DNA of 64,000 nucleotides from CADEED01 sp036677145 (GCA_036677145.1 JAKFFF010000010.1:1-64000), one strand, 5' to 3'. Counted from the first letter of the stretch, positions 47,347 to 56,200 are shown. Numbers and translations are program-made. Notes: a model not told the origin generated them from the letters alone.

Positions 47347-49457
47347 CTACGCCGCCCGCGATCCCAGTCGGCGAACGTACGGCCCGACTCCGCAAGCTCG
47401 CGCAGCAGTTTCGAGACGCGCCAATAGTCGCCGCCACCGGTGGATTGCAGATCCCCGATCTGCTTCACCACGCGATCCAGGCCGAGCGAATCGGCATGAA
47501 ACATCGGGCCGCCGCGCCAGCGCGGGAATCCATATCCCGAGGTCCAGACGACGTCGATGTCGCTGGCGCGAAAGGCGATCTCTTCTTCGAGAATCTGCGC
47601 GCCGACGTTGACCAGCGACAACACGCAGCGCCGCTCGATCTCGTCATCGGAGACCTCGCGCGGCTCGACCTGGTGACGCTTGGCGAGTTCGCGCACCAGG
47701 GTTGCAAGTTCCGGATCGGGATGGGGAGTGCGGTCGCCCGCGACATAGCGATAAATTCCCTGGGCGGTTTTCTGGCCGAGCCGGCCCAGCGAAGTAAGAG
47801 TGTCGGAAACGACGTGGTACGGCGCGGCCCGCTTCTCGCGTCGCGCGAGTTCATTGCGAACGCGTGTGCCGACGTCGATGCCCGCCATGTCGTTGACCCT
47901 GTTGGGTCCCATCGCGAAGCCGAATTTCTCCATCACGGCATCGATGCGCTCCGGCGCGACGCCTTGCAGCAGCATGAGTTCTGCTTCCCGGAAGTAGCCG
48001 TCGAGCATCATGCGGTTGCCGATGAATCCGAAACCGTCACCGGCGACGACACCGATCTTGCGCAGTTTCTTCGCGAGCGCGAGCGCTTCGAACAGAGTCT
48101 TGTCGGAGGTGTGCGCGCCGCGCACGATCTCGAGCAGACGCATGATGTTCGCGGGACTGAAGAAATGCAGTCCGACCACGCGTTCCGGATGGCGCAACCC
48201 GGCGGCGAGCTCCGTCAGCGACAGACTCGAGGTATTCGATGCCAGCAGCGCATCCGGAGCGAGGAGGGCGTCGAGCCTTTGCAGGACCGTGCGCTTCAGA
48301 TCGAAATCCTCGAACACGGCTTCGATGACGAGATCCGCGTCGCGCGCCGTTTCGAAATCCAGGGTTCCCTGGATCAGCGAGAGCCGCTTCGCAAGCGTGG
48401 CCGCGTCGATGCGGCCGCGTTTCATCGAGGCTTCGTAGTTGGTTCGTATCGTGCCAATTCCGCGATCGAGCGCGGCGGCATCACGTTCGATGAGCGCGGT
48501 GGGAATCCCGGCGTCCGCCAGCGCCATGGCGATGCCACTGCCCATGGTGCCCGCGCCGATCACGGCCGCGCGTGATGGCTCGCGCGGACGTCCGGCGGGT
48601 TCGCGGCCCGGAATGCGTCCGCACTCACGCTCCGCGAAGAAGACGTGACGCAGGGCGAGTGACTCGGGTGTCAGCAGCGATGCGGCCGACAGCTCCGCTT
48701 CGAGACGCAGGCCGGCATCGAAGTCCGGGTTGGTCGCGGCCCGAACGCTGGCGATGATCGAATTCTGTGTCGTGCGTCCCGCCAGCGCGCGCGCGTTGCG
48801 ATCGAGGATTGCCGTGATCGTGGAATCATCGAGTGCCGCCGGCACGGGCCGCAGCCGCGCGGGTTGCGGGTGCGCGTTCGCCGCGATGAGGCGGCGAGCG
48901 ATTTCCAGGCCATTCGACAGCGCATCGCCGTCGAATACTTCGTCGATGAGCCCGAGCTCCAGCGCGCGCTGCGCGGTGATCGGCGCGCCCTGGATGAGTA
49001 GTTCGAGCGTGTTCGCGGCGCCGATCAGGCGAGGCAGACGTTGAGTTCCGCCGGCGCCCGGCAGGATACCCAGCGTGATCTCCGGCATGCCCATGCGCGC
49101 ATCGCGCGATGCACAGCGGTAGTGGCAAGCCATCGCGATTTCGAGTCCACCGCCGAGCGCGGTGCCGTGCAGCGCGGCGATCACCGGAATCTTGCAGTTC
49201 TCCAGGGCGCTCAACACCAGGGAGTAGGCAGGCGGGCGGATCTCGGAGCCGAGTTCGGCAAGATCGGCTCCGGACAGGAATGTCCGGCCGGCACAGGCGA
49301 CGACCAGCGCTCGTACGGAGGGATCGGCCTCAGCCTGCTGCACCGCGGCAATCAACCCCGCGCGTACGCTCGCGTCGATGGCATTGACCGGGGGACGATC
49401 GACCACCGCGGCGGCGACATCGCCGTGCCGCTCGAATTTGACACTCATTTGATGCAT
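47343..49457 (-). CDS. fused enoyl-CoA hydratase / 3-hydroxyacyl-CoA dehydrogenase
   Basis: The 704-residue protein has an N-terminal crotonase domain (about 1-190) with both catalytic Glu in place (GGGLEIAMACHYR and MPEITLGILPGAGG), and a C-terminal dehydrogenase (about 290-690) with the NAD motif AAVIGAGTMGSGIAMALADAG, SNTSSLSLTELA and the His of GLHFFSPANIMRLLEIV. It hydrates an enoyl-CoA and oxidises the 3-hydroxyacyl-CoA, as FadB/FadJ do. No thiolase is adjacent. Starting at 49457 or the Met three codons later (49448). It is co-oriented with marR, 14 bases downstream of its stop. Confidence 0.92.
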   Translation of the reverse strand: MHQMSVKFERHGDVAAAVVDRPPVNAIDASVRAGLIAAVQQAEADPSVRALVVACAGRTFLSGADLAELGSEIRPPAYSLVLSALENCKIPVIAALHGTALGGGLEIAMACHYRCASRDARMGMPEITLGILPGAGGTQRLPRLIGAANTLELLIQGAPITAQRALELGLIDEVFDGDALSNGLEIARRLIAANAHPQPARLRPVPAALDDSTITAILDRNARALAGRTTQNSIIASVRAATNPDFDAGLRLEAELSAASLLTPESLALRHVFFAERECGRIPGREPAGRPREPSRAAVIGAGTMGSGIAMALADAGIPTALIERDAAALDRGIGTIRTNYEASMKRGRIDAATLAKRLSLIQGTLDFETARDADLVIEAVFEDFDLKRTVLQRLDALLAPDALLASNTSSLSLTELAAGLRHPERVVGLHFFSPANIMRLLEIVRGAHTSDKTLFEALALAKKLRKIGVVAGDGFGFIGNRMMLDGYFREAELMLLQGVAPERIDAVMEKFGFAMGPNRVNDMAGIDVGTRVRNELARREKRAAPYHVVSDTLTSLGRLGQKTAQGIYRYVAGDRTPHPDPELATLVRELAKRHQVEPREVSDDEIERRCVLSLVNVGAQILEEEIAFRASDIDVVWTSGYGFPRWRGGPMFHADSLGLDRVVKQIGDLQSTGGGDYWRVSKLLRELAESGRTFADWDRGRRS

Positions 49458-49471
49458 CTTCCGTCGGAAAC

Positions 49472-49957
49472 TCAGCCCAGGGACTGGATCTTTTTCAATA
49501 CTTCGATGAACGCGGCTAGTTCGGCGGGTTTCAACAACGCCTTGAACCGATTCTCATGTTGGGCGATGCGCGTCTTCACCTTGCGCAACTTCTGCAGGCC
49601 CGCGGGCGTCAGGTACAACTCCTGCTTGCGGCGGTCGACAGTGGAGCGCTTGCGGATGACCAGGCCCCGATCGTCGAGCCGGTCGGTGACCGCCATCATC
49701 GTTGCGCGATCCATGCCGAGCGCGGTGGCGACCGAGACCTGCGAAACGCCGGGATTCGCCTGGATGAGCCACAGCGTCGCGGTCTGCTTCTGGGTGAGGT
49801 CGAATCCGGTCACCGTGGCCATGTAGTCGCGGTGCATGGCGCCCTGCGCGCGCCGCATCTGGTAGCCGAGCAGTCCATCGAGCTCCTGGAACATCAGCTC
49901 GGGCCCCTGTAGTAGTTCGGTGGACTCAATCTTTTTCGCGGTGGCGATGCGCGGCAT
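49472..49957 (-). CDS. MarR-family transcriptional regulator of the aromatic cluster
   Basis: The 161-residue protein has the MarR winged-helix core: FDLTQKQTATLWLIQANPGVSQVSVATALGMDRATMMAVTDRLDDRGLV and the wing RKRSTVDRRKQELYLT. Flanking helices form the dimer interface. MarR proteins in hydroxycinnamate pathways (FerC, CouR, HcaR) are repressors released by aryl-CoA thioesters. The gene is divergent from the TonB receptor gene with the palindrome GTATGTACTACATAC between, and the same site occurs before pobA, which makes local control very likely. Confidence 0.9.
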   Translation of the reverse strand: MPRIATAKKIESTELLQGPELMFQELDGLLGYQMRRAQGAMHRDYMATVTGFDLTQKQTATLWLIQANPGVSQVSVATALGMDRATMMAVTDRLDDRGLVIRKRSTVDRRKQELYLTPAGLQKLRKVKTRIAQHENRFKALLKPAELAAFIEVLKKIQSLG

Positions 49958-49998
49958 CAGACTTCCGGGAGTCAGAACAGGGGCGCGAATTTACTCCC

Positions 49999-50028
49999 TT
50001 GCAATGTGCCTAGCAACGCTAATAGTAT
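49999..50028 (+). promoter_or_regulatory. candidate sigma70 promoter for the TonB receptor gene
   Basis: A -35 TTGCAA (49999-50004), an 18-base spacer and a -10 TAGTAT (50023-50028) precede the receptor gene. The -10 box overlaps the proposed MarR operator by four bases. Confidence 0.5.
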
Positions 50029-50039
50029 GTACTACATAC
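50025..50039. promoter_or_regulatory. proposed MarR operator, site 2
   Basis: GTATGTACTACATAC is a perfect 7-1-7 palindrome in the divergent region between marR and the TonB receptor gene, 24 bases before the receptor ATG and 67 bases from the marR start. It is the closer-to-consensus copy of site 1. Confidence 0.8.
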
Positions 50040-50063
50040 AAACATTCCGATTAGGGGAGAGTT

Positions 50064-52448
50064 ATGGAAATGTTTGATCTCGTAAGGCAGATTCGTATTG
50101 CTAGCACCGCGCCTGTTCTCGCGGCCTTCGGATTCGCAACGCTCGTCACAAGCAACGTGAACGCGCAGCAATCCGGACCACTGGTTCAATCCTCGGAGGC
50201 GGAGACACTCGATGCGATCGTAGTGACGGCGCGCCGTCGCGAGGAATCACTGCAGGACACGCCGGTCGCCGTGACCGCGCTGAGCGCCGACGCTCTCGAG
50301 CGTCAACAGATCGTGGCAACGACCGACCTCGACAAGGTCGCGCCCAACCTGCAGTTCCACAGTTACGGAACACTCACCGGCAACAACTCCGCCGCGCAGG
50401 TGTTCATCCGCGGCATCGGCCAGACGGATGCGACCCCCGCGGTCGATCCCGGTGTCGGCATCTATATAGATGACGTGTACATGGGCCGCGCGGTCGGCGG
50501 CGCGATGGACTTTCGCGATATCGCGAGCGTCCAGATCCTGCGCGGTCCGCAGGGCACCTTGTTTGGACGCAATACCATCGGCGGCGCCGTGCTGCTGACG
50601 ACCAACCAGCCGGGCGACGGCGCGGGCAACTCGGTGCGCCTCGGCGTGGGTGAGGACAACCTGCGCGAAGTGTACGGCGCGTTCGATCTCACGGGCGACG
50701 ACGAGAGATTCGCGGCACGCATCGCGTTGGGCGCCCGTCAGCGCGACGGATACGTCAAGCGCGCCTTCGACGGCAAGGATCTCGGCGACGAAGACATGTT
50801 CACGGCCCAGATGGCGATGCGCTGGAAACCGTCCGACAGCTTCACGCTGACGATACGTGGCGACTTCACCACGGAGGACGAGAACGGTTCGCCGTTCGTG
50901 TTCCAGTCGATGAACGAGGCGGCGACCTTTGTAGGCGCCGCCAGCCAGGCCGCTGGATGCCCGAACATGCTCGATCCGCTGCCGCCGCCGGTGCTCGTGG
51001 GTCCGCTCGCGGATCCGCGCTGCGGCAACGACGCACAGGCGCTGGGTTCGTTCACGAACGGCGGCACGTACCAGGCTTCGAGCACGCTCAATAACGTGGG
51101 TGGCTCGCTGATCGCCGATTGGGACGTGAACGAAGTGCTCACCCTGAAGTCGATCACCGCGAAGCGGAATCTCGACTGGACGGGCACGCGCGACGCGGAC
51201 AACACGCCGCTGCTGATTCTGCACACCAACTACGACAGCGAAAGCGAGCAGTTCAGTCAGGAACTGCAGGCGATGGTGAATACCTCGCGAGTCGACGGTG
51301 TGGTCGGCGCTTACTACTTCGACGAAGATTCCTTCGACCGTCTGCTCGTGCCGCTGGGTAATCCGGGCACCTCGTACGACACGCAGCGTGTCGCCATGGA
51401 CGCAACCGCGAAGGCGGTGTTCACCGAGTGGACGTTCAAGGCCACCGACGCGTTGAGTTTTTCGGCTGGCGTGCGGTACACCGAGGAAACCAAGGGGCTG
51501 CAGGCGACGATGTTCAACGTGGCGCCGGCGACCGCGCCGGAGCCCGCGGCACCCTCGACGCTGTGTCCGTTTGCCGGAGCGCCGCCGACGCAGGTGCGCT
51601 GCCTGTTCATCACGACGAATCGCTTCGAGGAGAAGTTCTCCGCGACGACGAAGTCGGCGAGCGTGCAGTACCGGTTCAACGAGCGTGCGATGGCGTACCT
51701 GAGCTGGGCGGACGGCTTCAAGAGCGGTGGCTTCAACCAGCGCTACAACGCAGCGCCGCCCGGAAATGCGCCCATCTCCTTCAATGCGGAGACCGCGGAG
51801 TCGTTCGAGCTCGGCTTCAAGCTCGATCCGACCGACACTCTGCGCGTCAACCTCGCGCTGTTCTCGACGGATTACGATGACATCCAGATGACGTATCGTC
51901 TGGGAGTCGTGCCGTTGCTGTTCAACGCGGGCGTCGCGTCGATCATGGGTGCGGAACTCGAAATGGAGTTCGCGCCGACGGCGGATTTCCGCATGGATGC
52001 CAGCCTCGGCTACGTCGACGCGGAGTTCGACGAAATCAATGCGCCGCCGCCGTTCGGTCCGGTCACTCCGACGGCGACCGCCACGCTGGATAGCCGCTTG
52101 CCGTTCACGCCCGAATTGCAGGGACATCTCGGCCTCCAGTACGCGTTCCACCCGATGAGCAACTGGGAGATCACGCCGCGCGTCGATGTGAGCTACACCG
52201 ACACGCAGTACTTCGATGCCGGCAACTCGCCGGAGATCGCGCAGCTCGACGCGGTGACGCTCGTCAACGCATCGCTCGCGTTCTCGTCGGACGATGACAA
52301 GTGGCGCTTCGTCCTCAGCGGCAACAATCTGACGGACGAGCTCTATCCGGTTGCGGGCACCTCGTCGCTGACGACCGCCTCGGGATATGCGGAGATCATC
52401 TACGCAAGACCGCGCACGTTCGCGCTCAGCGCGACGATGAAGTTCTAA
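50064..52448 (+). CDS. TonB-dependent outer-membrane receptor, probable aromatic-acid uptake
   Basis: The 794-residue protein has a signal sequence (about 1-36), a TonB box-like LDAIVVTARRREESLQDTPVAVTAL, a plug domain (VFIRGIGQTDATPAVDPGVGIYIDDVYMGR, VQILRGPQGTLFGRNTIGGAV) and a C-terminal barrel ending in FALSATMKF. It is of the type common in sphingomonads and steroid-degrading bacteria that import aromatics and other hydrophobic compounds. It opens the plus-strand unit galD-ligK-ligI-ligJ and has the MarR site in its promoter, which points to a ring compound as cargo. Confidence 0.9.
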   Translation: MEMFDLVRQIRIASTAPVLAAFGFATLVTSNVNAQQSGPLVQSSEAETLDAIVVTARRREESLQDTPVAVTALSADALERQQIVATTDLDKVAPNLQFHSYGTLTGNNSAAQVFIRGIGQTDATPAVDPGVGIYIDDVYMGRAVGGAMDFRDIASVQILRGPQGTLFGRNTIGGAVLLTTNQPGDGAGNSVRLGVGEDNLREVYGAFDLTGDDERFAARIALGARQRDGYVKRAFDGKDLGDEDMFTAQMAMRWKPSDSFTLTIRGDFTTEDENGSPFVFQSMNEAATFVGAASQAAGCPNMLDPLPPPVLVGPLADPRCGNDAQALGSFTNGGTYQASSTLNNVGGSLIADWDVNEVLTLKSITAKRNLDWTGTRDADNTPLLILHTNYDSESEQFSQELQAMVNTSRVDGVVGAYYFDEDSFDRLLVPLGNPGTSYDTQRVAMDATAKAVFTEWTFKATDALSFSAGVRYTEETKGLQATMFNVAPATAPEPAAPSTLCPFAGAPPTQVRCLFITTNRFEEKFSATTKSASVQYRFNERAMAYLSWADGFKSGGFNQRYNAAPPGNAPISFNAETAESFELGFKLDPTDTLRVNLALFSTDYDDIQMTYRLGVVPLLFNAGVASIMGAELEMEFAPTADFRMDASLGYVDAEFDEINAPPPFGPVTPTATATLDSRLPFTPELQGHLGLQYAFHPMSNWEITPRVDVSYTDTQYFDAGNSPEIAQLDAVTLVNASLAFSSDDDKWRFVLSGNNLTDELYPVAGTSSLTTASGYAEIIYARPRTFALSATMKF

Positions 52449-52494
52449 GAGAGGGCATCTGAAAAAGGGACCGGCGCTGCGAACTCGACCGTGA

Positions 52495-52514
52495 CGGAAT
52501 CGTCTTCGATTCCG
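52495..52514 (+). promoter_or_regulatory. 8-bp perfect hairpin between receptor and galD genes
   Basis: CGGAATCG and CGATTCCG pair around a TCTT loop in the 113-base gap. It may stabilise or attenuate the transcript between the highly expressed receptor and the enzyme genes. No T-run follows. Confidence 0.45.
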
Positions 52515-52561
52515 GGTGCAATCGGGTATTGGCGACGACGCTGCTAGTATTGGCAGCCTCT

Positions 52562-53668
52562 ATGTCGAAGCAGCGACCGATCCCTTGCCTCTTCATGCGC
52601 GGCGGCACATCGCGTGGCCCGTTTTTTCGGGCCACGGATCTGCCTGCCGACATTCCCACGCGCGATCGCGTATTGCTTGCCGTCATGGGCTCGCCCGATA
52701 CGCGCCAGATCGACGGACTTGGTGGCGCCGATCCTCTGACGAGCAAGGTTGGCATCGTCGGCACGAGCAAGACGCCTGGAGTCGATCTCGAGTTCCTTTT
52801 CGCCCAGGTGTCGATGCGCGAGGCGCTGGTCGACACCACGCCCAACTGCGGCAACATGCTCGCCGCGGTCGTGCCATTCGCCATCGAGAGTGGCCTGGTT
52901 GCGGCGCGCAACGGCACGACGACGCTGCGCGTGCACACACTCAACACGGGCACGATGTGCGACATCGAAGTCCAGACGCCCGACGGTCGCATGGAATACG
53001 CGGGCAACGCGCGTATCGACGGTGTGCCCGGAACGGCGTCACCGGTGAACATCCGCTTTCTCGACACGGCGGGTTCGGTGTGCGGCGCGTTGTTTCCTAC
53101 CGGAAACCTGCTCGATCGCTTCGATGGCATCGAGGTGACCTGCATCGACAACGGCATGCCAGTCGTGATCATGCGCGCGGCGGATCTCGGCGTGACGGGT
53201 TACGAGACTCGCGACGAGCTCAACGGCAATGCGGCGCTGAAGAAACGCATCGAGGCGATCCGCCTGCAGGTCGGCCCCGCGATGAAACTCGGAGACGTCG
53301 CGAAGAAAGTCGTTCCGAAGATGTGCCTGGTCGCGCCGCCGCGTTCCGTCGATGGAGGCAGCGGCGGACACATCACGACGCGCACGTTCATTCCGCATGA
53401 CTGTCACTCGGCCGTGGGGGTGCTCGGCGCCGTGACGGTCGCCACCGCGGCGGTCACGCCGGGCACGGTGGCTAACAAGATTGCGGAAGTGCCGCCGGGC
53501 GCACGCAAGGAATTCTCGGTGCAGCACCCGACGGGGGAATTCACCGTCACGCTGGACATGAGTCCCGCCAATCCGGCTGAAGTCGCCAGTGCTTCATTGC
53601 TGCGCACCGCGCGGCTCATCATGCGCGGCGAGGTATTGATTCCGGCTGACATATGGAAGGCAACATGA
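52562..53668 (+). CDS. galD: 4-oxalomesaconate tautomerase/isomerase (PrpF family)
   Basis: The 368-residue protein begins RPIPCLFMRGGTSRGPFF and contains RDRVLLAVMGSPDTRQIDGLGGADPLTSKV, DNGMPVVIMRAADLG and the late SVQHPTGEFTVTLDMS, matching Pseudomonas GalD and Sphingobium LigU as I know them. The family uses two active-site Cys; candidates are Cys in NCGNMLA and GSVCGALFPTGN. It converts oxalomesaconate between keto/enol or double-bond isomers before LigJ. The start is ATG 52562, without a strong ribosome-binding site. Its stop overlaps the ligK start (ATGA). Confidence 0.92.
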   Translation: MSKQRPIPCLFMRGGTSRGPFFRATDLPADIPTRDRVLLAVMGSPDTRQIDGLGGADPLTSKVGIVGTSKTPGVDLEFLFAQVSMREALVDTTPNCGNMLAAVVPFAIESGLVAARNGTTTLRVHTLNTGTMCDIEVQTPDGRMEYAGNARIDGVPGTASPVNIRFLDTAGSVCGALFPTGNLLDRFDGIEVTCIDNGMPVVIMRAADLGVTGYETRDELNGNAALKKRIEAIRLQVGPAMKLGDVAKKVVPKMCLVAPPRSVDGGSGGHITTRTFIPHDCHSAVGVLGAVTVATAAVTPGTVANKIAEVPPGARKEFSVQHPTGEFTVTLDMSPANPAEVASASLLRTARLIMRGEVLIPADIWKAT

Positions 53669-54369
53669 TCGGCAAATCCGGCATCGCGATCCGCAACATC
53701 CAGCGTGCGCCAGCGGAGGCGGTGGCGGCGCTCGGCAAGTTCGGCGTCGCGACCATTCACGAGGCGATGGGGCGCAAGGGCCTGCTCGCGCCGTACCTGC
53801 GGCCTATCTACACGGGCGCGCGCGTGTGCGGTACTGCGCTCACGGTTTTCGAACATCCCGGCGACAACTGGATGCTGCACGTGGCGGCCGAACTGCTGCA
53901 GGAGGGCGACGTCGTCGTGATGGGGTTGTCCTCGCCCGACGATCACGGCATGTTCGGCGACCTGCTCGCGACGTCCTTCCGCGCGCGCGGCGGCAAGGGT
54001 CTTGTCATCGACGCGGGCGTGCGCGACATCGCGGAGCTGAGCGGCATGAACTTCCCCGTGTGGTCGAAGGCCGTGCACGCGAAGGGAACGATCAAGGCCA
54101 CCGTGGGTTCCGTGAACGTCCCGATCATCTGCGCGGGCGCCGAGGTGAATCCCGGCGATGTCATCGTCGGTGACGATGACGGCGTCGTCGTCGTGCCGGC
54201 CGCCAAGGCCGCGGAAGTCGCGCGGGCCGCGCAGGCCCGCGAAGAAAACGAAACGTCGAAGCGCAAGCGCCTCGCGGCCGGCGAGCTCGGCCTCGATATC
54301 TACGACATGCGCGCCAAGCTCGCCGCGGCGGGCCTGAAATATTTCGACCAGGCCGACGACGTCAAGTGA
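53665..54369 (+). CDS. ligK: 4-carboxy-4-hydroxy-2-oxoadipate aldolase (RraA-like)
   Basis: The 234-residue protein is of the RraA/class II pyruvate aldolase family: FGVATIHEAMGRKGLL, LQEGDVVVMGLSSPDDHGMFGDLLATSFRARGGKGLVIDAGVRD, with the metal-site region GDLLATSFRARG. It splits 4-carboxy-4-hydroxy-2-oxoadipate into pyruvate and oxaloacetate, the last step of the 4,5-cleavage pathway. The ATG at 53665 overlaps the galD stop and has GGAAGG in front; another start 12 bases upstream is possible. Confidence 0.95.
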   Translation: MIGKSGIAIRNIQRAPAEAVAALGKFGVATIHEAMGRKGLLAPYLRPIYTGARVCGTALTVFEHPGDNWMLHVAAELLQEGDVVVMGLSSPDDHGMFGDLLATSFRARGGKGLVIDAGVRDIAELSGMNFPVWSKAVHAKGTIKATVGSVNVPIICAGAEVNPGDVIVGDDDGVVVVPAAKAAEVARAAQAREENETSKRKRLAAGELGLDIYDMRAKLAAAGLKYFDQADDVK

Positions 54370-54382
54370 GCCGCGAAACCCG

Positions 54383-55261
54383 ATGAAAGATCCGAACAAG
54401 TCCTGCCTGCCGCCCGATCCGAACCCGGTGAAGCCGCGCATCGAGCTGCCGCCCGGCGCCTGCGATGCGCATTGCCACGTGTTCGGGCCCGCGGCGAAAT
54501 TTCCCTATGCCGAGGATCGCAGCTACACGCCGCCCGATGCGCCGGTCGAACATCTGCGCAAACTGCATGCGCGGCTCGGCATCAGCCGGGCGGTCATCGT
54601 GCACGCCAGTTGCCACGGCAGCGAGATGGACGTGACGCTCGATGCGATCGCCTCGAGCGGCGGCCTGTATCGCGGCGTCGCGGTGGTCCAGGACTCGATC
54701 ACGGATGGCGAACTGGCGCGACTGCACGCGGGTGGCATCCGCGGCATCCGCTTCAATTTCGTGAAGCACCTGGGCGGTGTGCCGGATCTCGCTGTTTTCC
54801 ATCGATTGGTCGCGCGCATCAAGCCGCTGGACTGGCACATCGTGCTGCATTTCGACGCCGGCGACCTGCTCGAGCAACAGGAGCTGCTCGCGCGCATCGA
54901 CGTGCCGTTCATCATCGATCACATGGGGCGCGTGAAAGCGGCGGAAGGACTGGATCAAAAGCCGTTTCAATCGCTGCTCGCGCTGTATCGGAACAATCCG
55001 CTGGCGTGGATCAAGATCTGCGGCGCGGAACGGGTGTCGGTGGGCAAGCGGCCGTTCCGCGATGCGGTGCCATTCGCGCAGGCGCTGATCGAATTGGATC
55101 CGGATCGTCTGCTGTGGGGCACGGACTGGCCACATCCGAACATCACGAAGGACATGCCCAACGACGGCGAACTGGTCGATTTGTTGGGCGAGATGTGTCC
55201 GGACGCGGCGCTGCGCGCGCGGATCCTGGTCGACAATCCGACGCGCATGTATTGGAGGTGA
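54383..55261 (+). CDS. ligI: 2-pyrone-4,6-dicarboxylate lactonase
   Basis: The 292-residue amidohydrolase-superfamily protein has the N-terminal metal-type motif DAHCHVFGP, then RYRGVAVVQDSITDGEL-like text, GGIRGIRFNFVKHLGG, FIIDHMGR and LLWGTDWPHPNITKDMP, all as in Sphingobium LigI. It hydrolyses the pyrone ring to oxalomesaconate; LigI notably needs no divalent metal. It lies 13 bases after ligK. Confidence 0.96.
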   Translation: MKDPNKSCLPPDPNPVKPRIELPPGACDAHCHVFGPAAKFPYAEDRSYTPPDAPVEHLRKLHARLGISRAVIVHASCHGSEMDVTLDAIASSGGLYRGVAVVQDSITDGELARLHAGGIRGIRFNFVKHLGGVPDLAVFHRLVARIKPLDWHIVLHFDAGDLLEQQELLARIDVPFIIDHMGRVKAAEGLDQKPFQSLLALYRNNPLAWIKICGAERVSVGKRPFRDAVPFAQALIELDPDRLLWGTDWPHPNITKDMPNDGELVDLLGEMCPDAALRARILVDNPTRMYWR

Positions 55262-55265
55262 CGCC

Positions 55266-56168
55266 ATGAGCGCACCGCGAATCGGTTTTCTGGGATTCGG
55301 CGAAGTCGGTCAGCGCTTCGCGGCCGACCTGCGCGCCCGCGAGGGTGATCTCAAGCTCTTCGCATTCGATCTGCTTTTGCACCAGGCGGCCGGCGAGGGG
55401 ATGCGGCGGCATGCGGACTCCAACCGTGTCGAGCCGCTCACCGACGTGGCGGGCATCAACGAAAATTGCGATGTCATCTTCAGCGCGGTGACCGCCGACC
55501 AGACGCTGATTGCGGCGCGCTCGATTTGCGCCGGGCCGCTCTCGGGCAAGTGGGTGATCGACCTCAACTCCGCCGCTCCGGCGACCAAGATCGAATGCGC
55601 GGCGGCCGTCGCGCACGCGGGTGGCCGCTACCTGGAAGCCGCGGTGATGACCTCGGTGCCGCCGCACGGCATTCGAGTGCCGATGTTGCTGGGTGGCCCG
55701 CATGCGCAGGAGGGCGAAGAGTTGTTGCGCTCGCTGGGTTTTTCCGCCGAGACAGTGTCGGCGGATCTTGGTGTGGCTTCCGCGATCAAGTTGTGCCGCA
55801 GCGTGATCATCAAGGGACTCGAATCGCTGGTCGTGGAGAGTTACACGGCCGCGCGTGCTTTTGGCGTGGAGGCGCGGGTGCTCGAGTCGCTGGCGGAGAC
55901 GTATCCGCAGTTCGACTGGGAAAAGCAGGGCGACTATCTATTCTCGCGCGTGATCCAGCACGGCAAGCGGCGCGCGGAAGAGATGCGCGCGAGCGCGCAG
56001 ATGATCGATTCGACGGCCCCGGGCGGTGTCATGGCCGCGGCGATCGCGGTGCGTCAGGACTCGATCGCGAAGTTGCGCGCCGATGGTGCAATCAAGGATC
56101 CGCTGGAGCTGCATCCCTGGCGCGAGCGTGCCGATGAAATTCTTGCCGCGCCGCCGCACGGCAAGTAG
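55266..56168 (+). CDS. NAD(P)-dependent oxidoreductase with DUF1932/6-phosphogluconate-dehydrogenase-like fold
   Basis: The 300-residue protein has an N-terminal Rossmann motif (RIGFLGFGEVGQRFAADL), a 3-hydroxyisobutyrate-dehydrogenase-like SGKWVIDLNSAAP, and a C-terminal helical domain (ASAIKLCRSVIIKGLESLVVESYTAARAFGV) of the DUF1932 type. It sits between ligI and ligJ in the same direction with GGAGGTG upstream. None of the known 4,5-cleavage steps needs it, so it may reduce a side product (for example an oxo acid or a semialdehyde) or act on a second substrate. Confidence 0.85.
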   Translation: MSAPRIGFLGFGEVGQRFAADLRAREGDLKLFAFDLLLHQAAGEGMRRHADSNRVEPLTDVAGINENCDVIFSAVTADQTLIAARSICAGPLSGKWVIDLNSAAPATKIECAAAVAHAGGRYLEAAVMTSVPPHGIRVPMLLGGPHAQEGEELLRSLGFSAETVSADLGVASAIKLCRSVIIKGLESLVVESYTAARAFGVEARVLESLAETYPQFDWEKQGDYLFSRVIQHGKRRAEEMRASAQMIDSTAPGGVMAAAIAVRQDSIAKLRADGAIKDPLELHPWRERADEILAAPPHGK

Positions 56169-56200
56169 TAAGGCCAAGGACTAACTTCCCTTATGATCGC

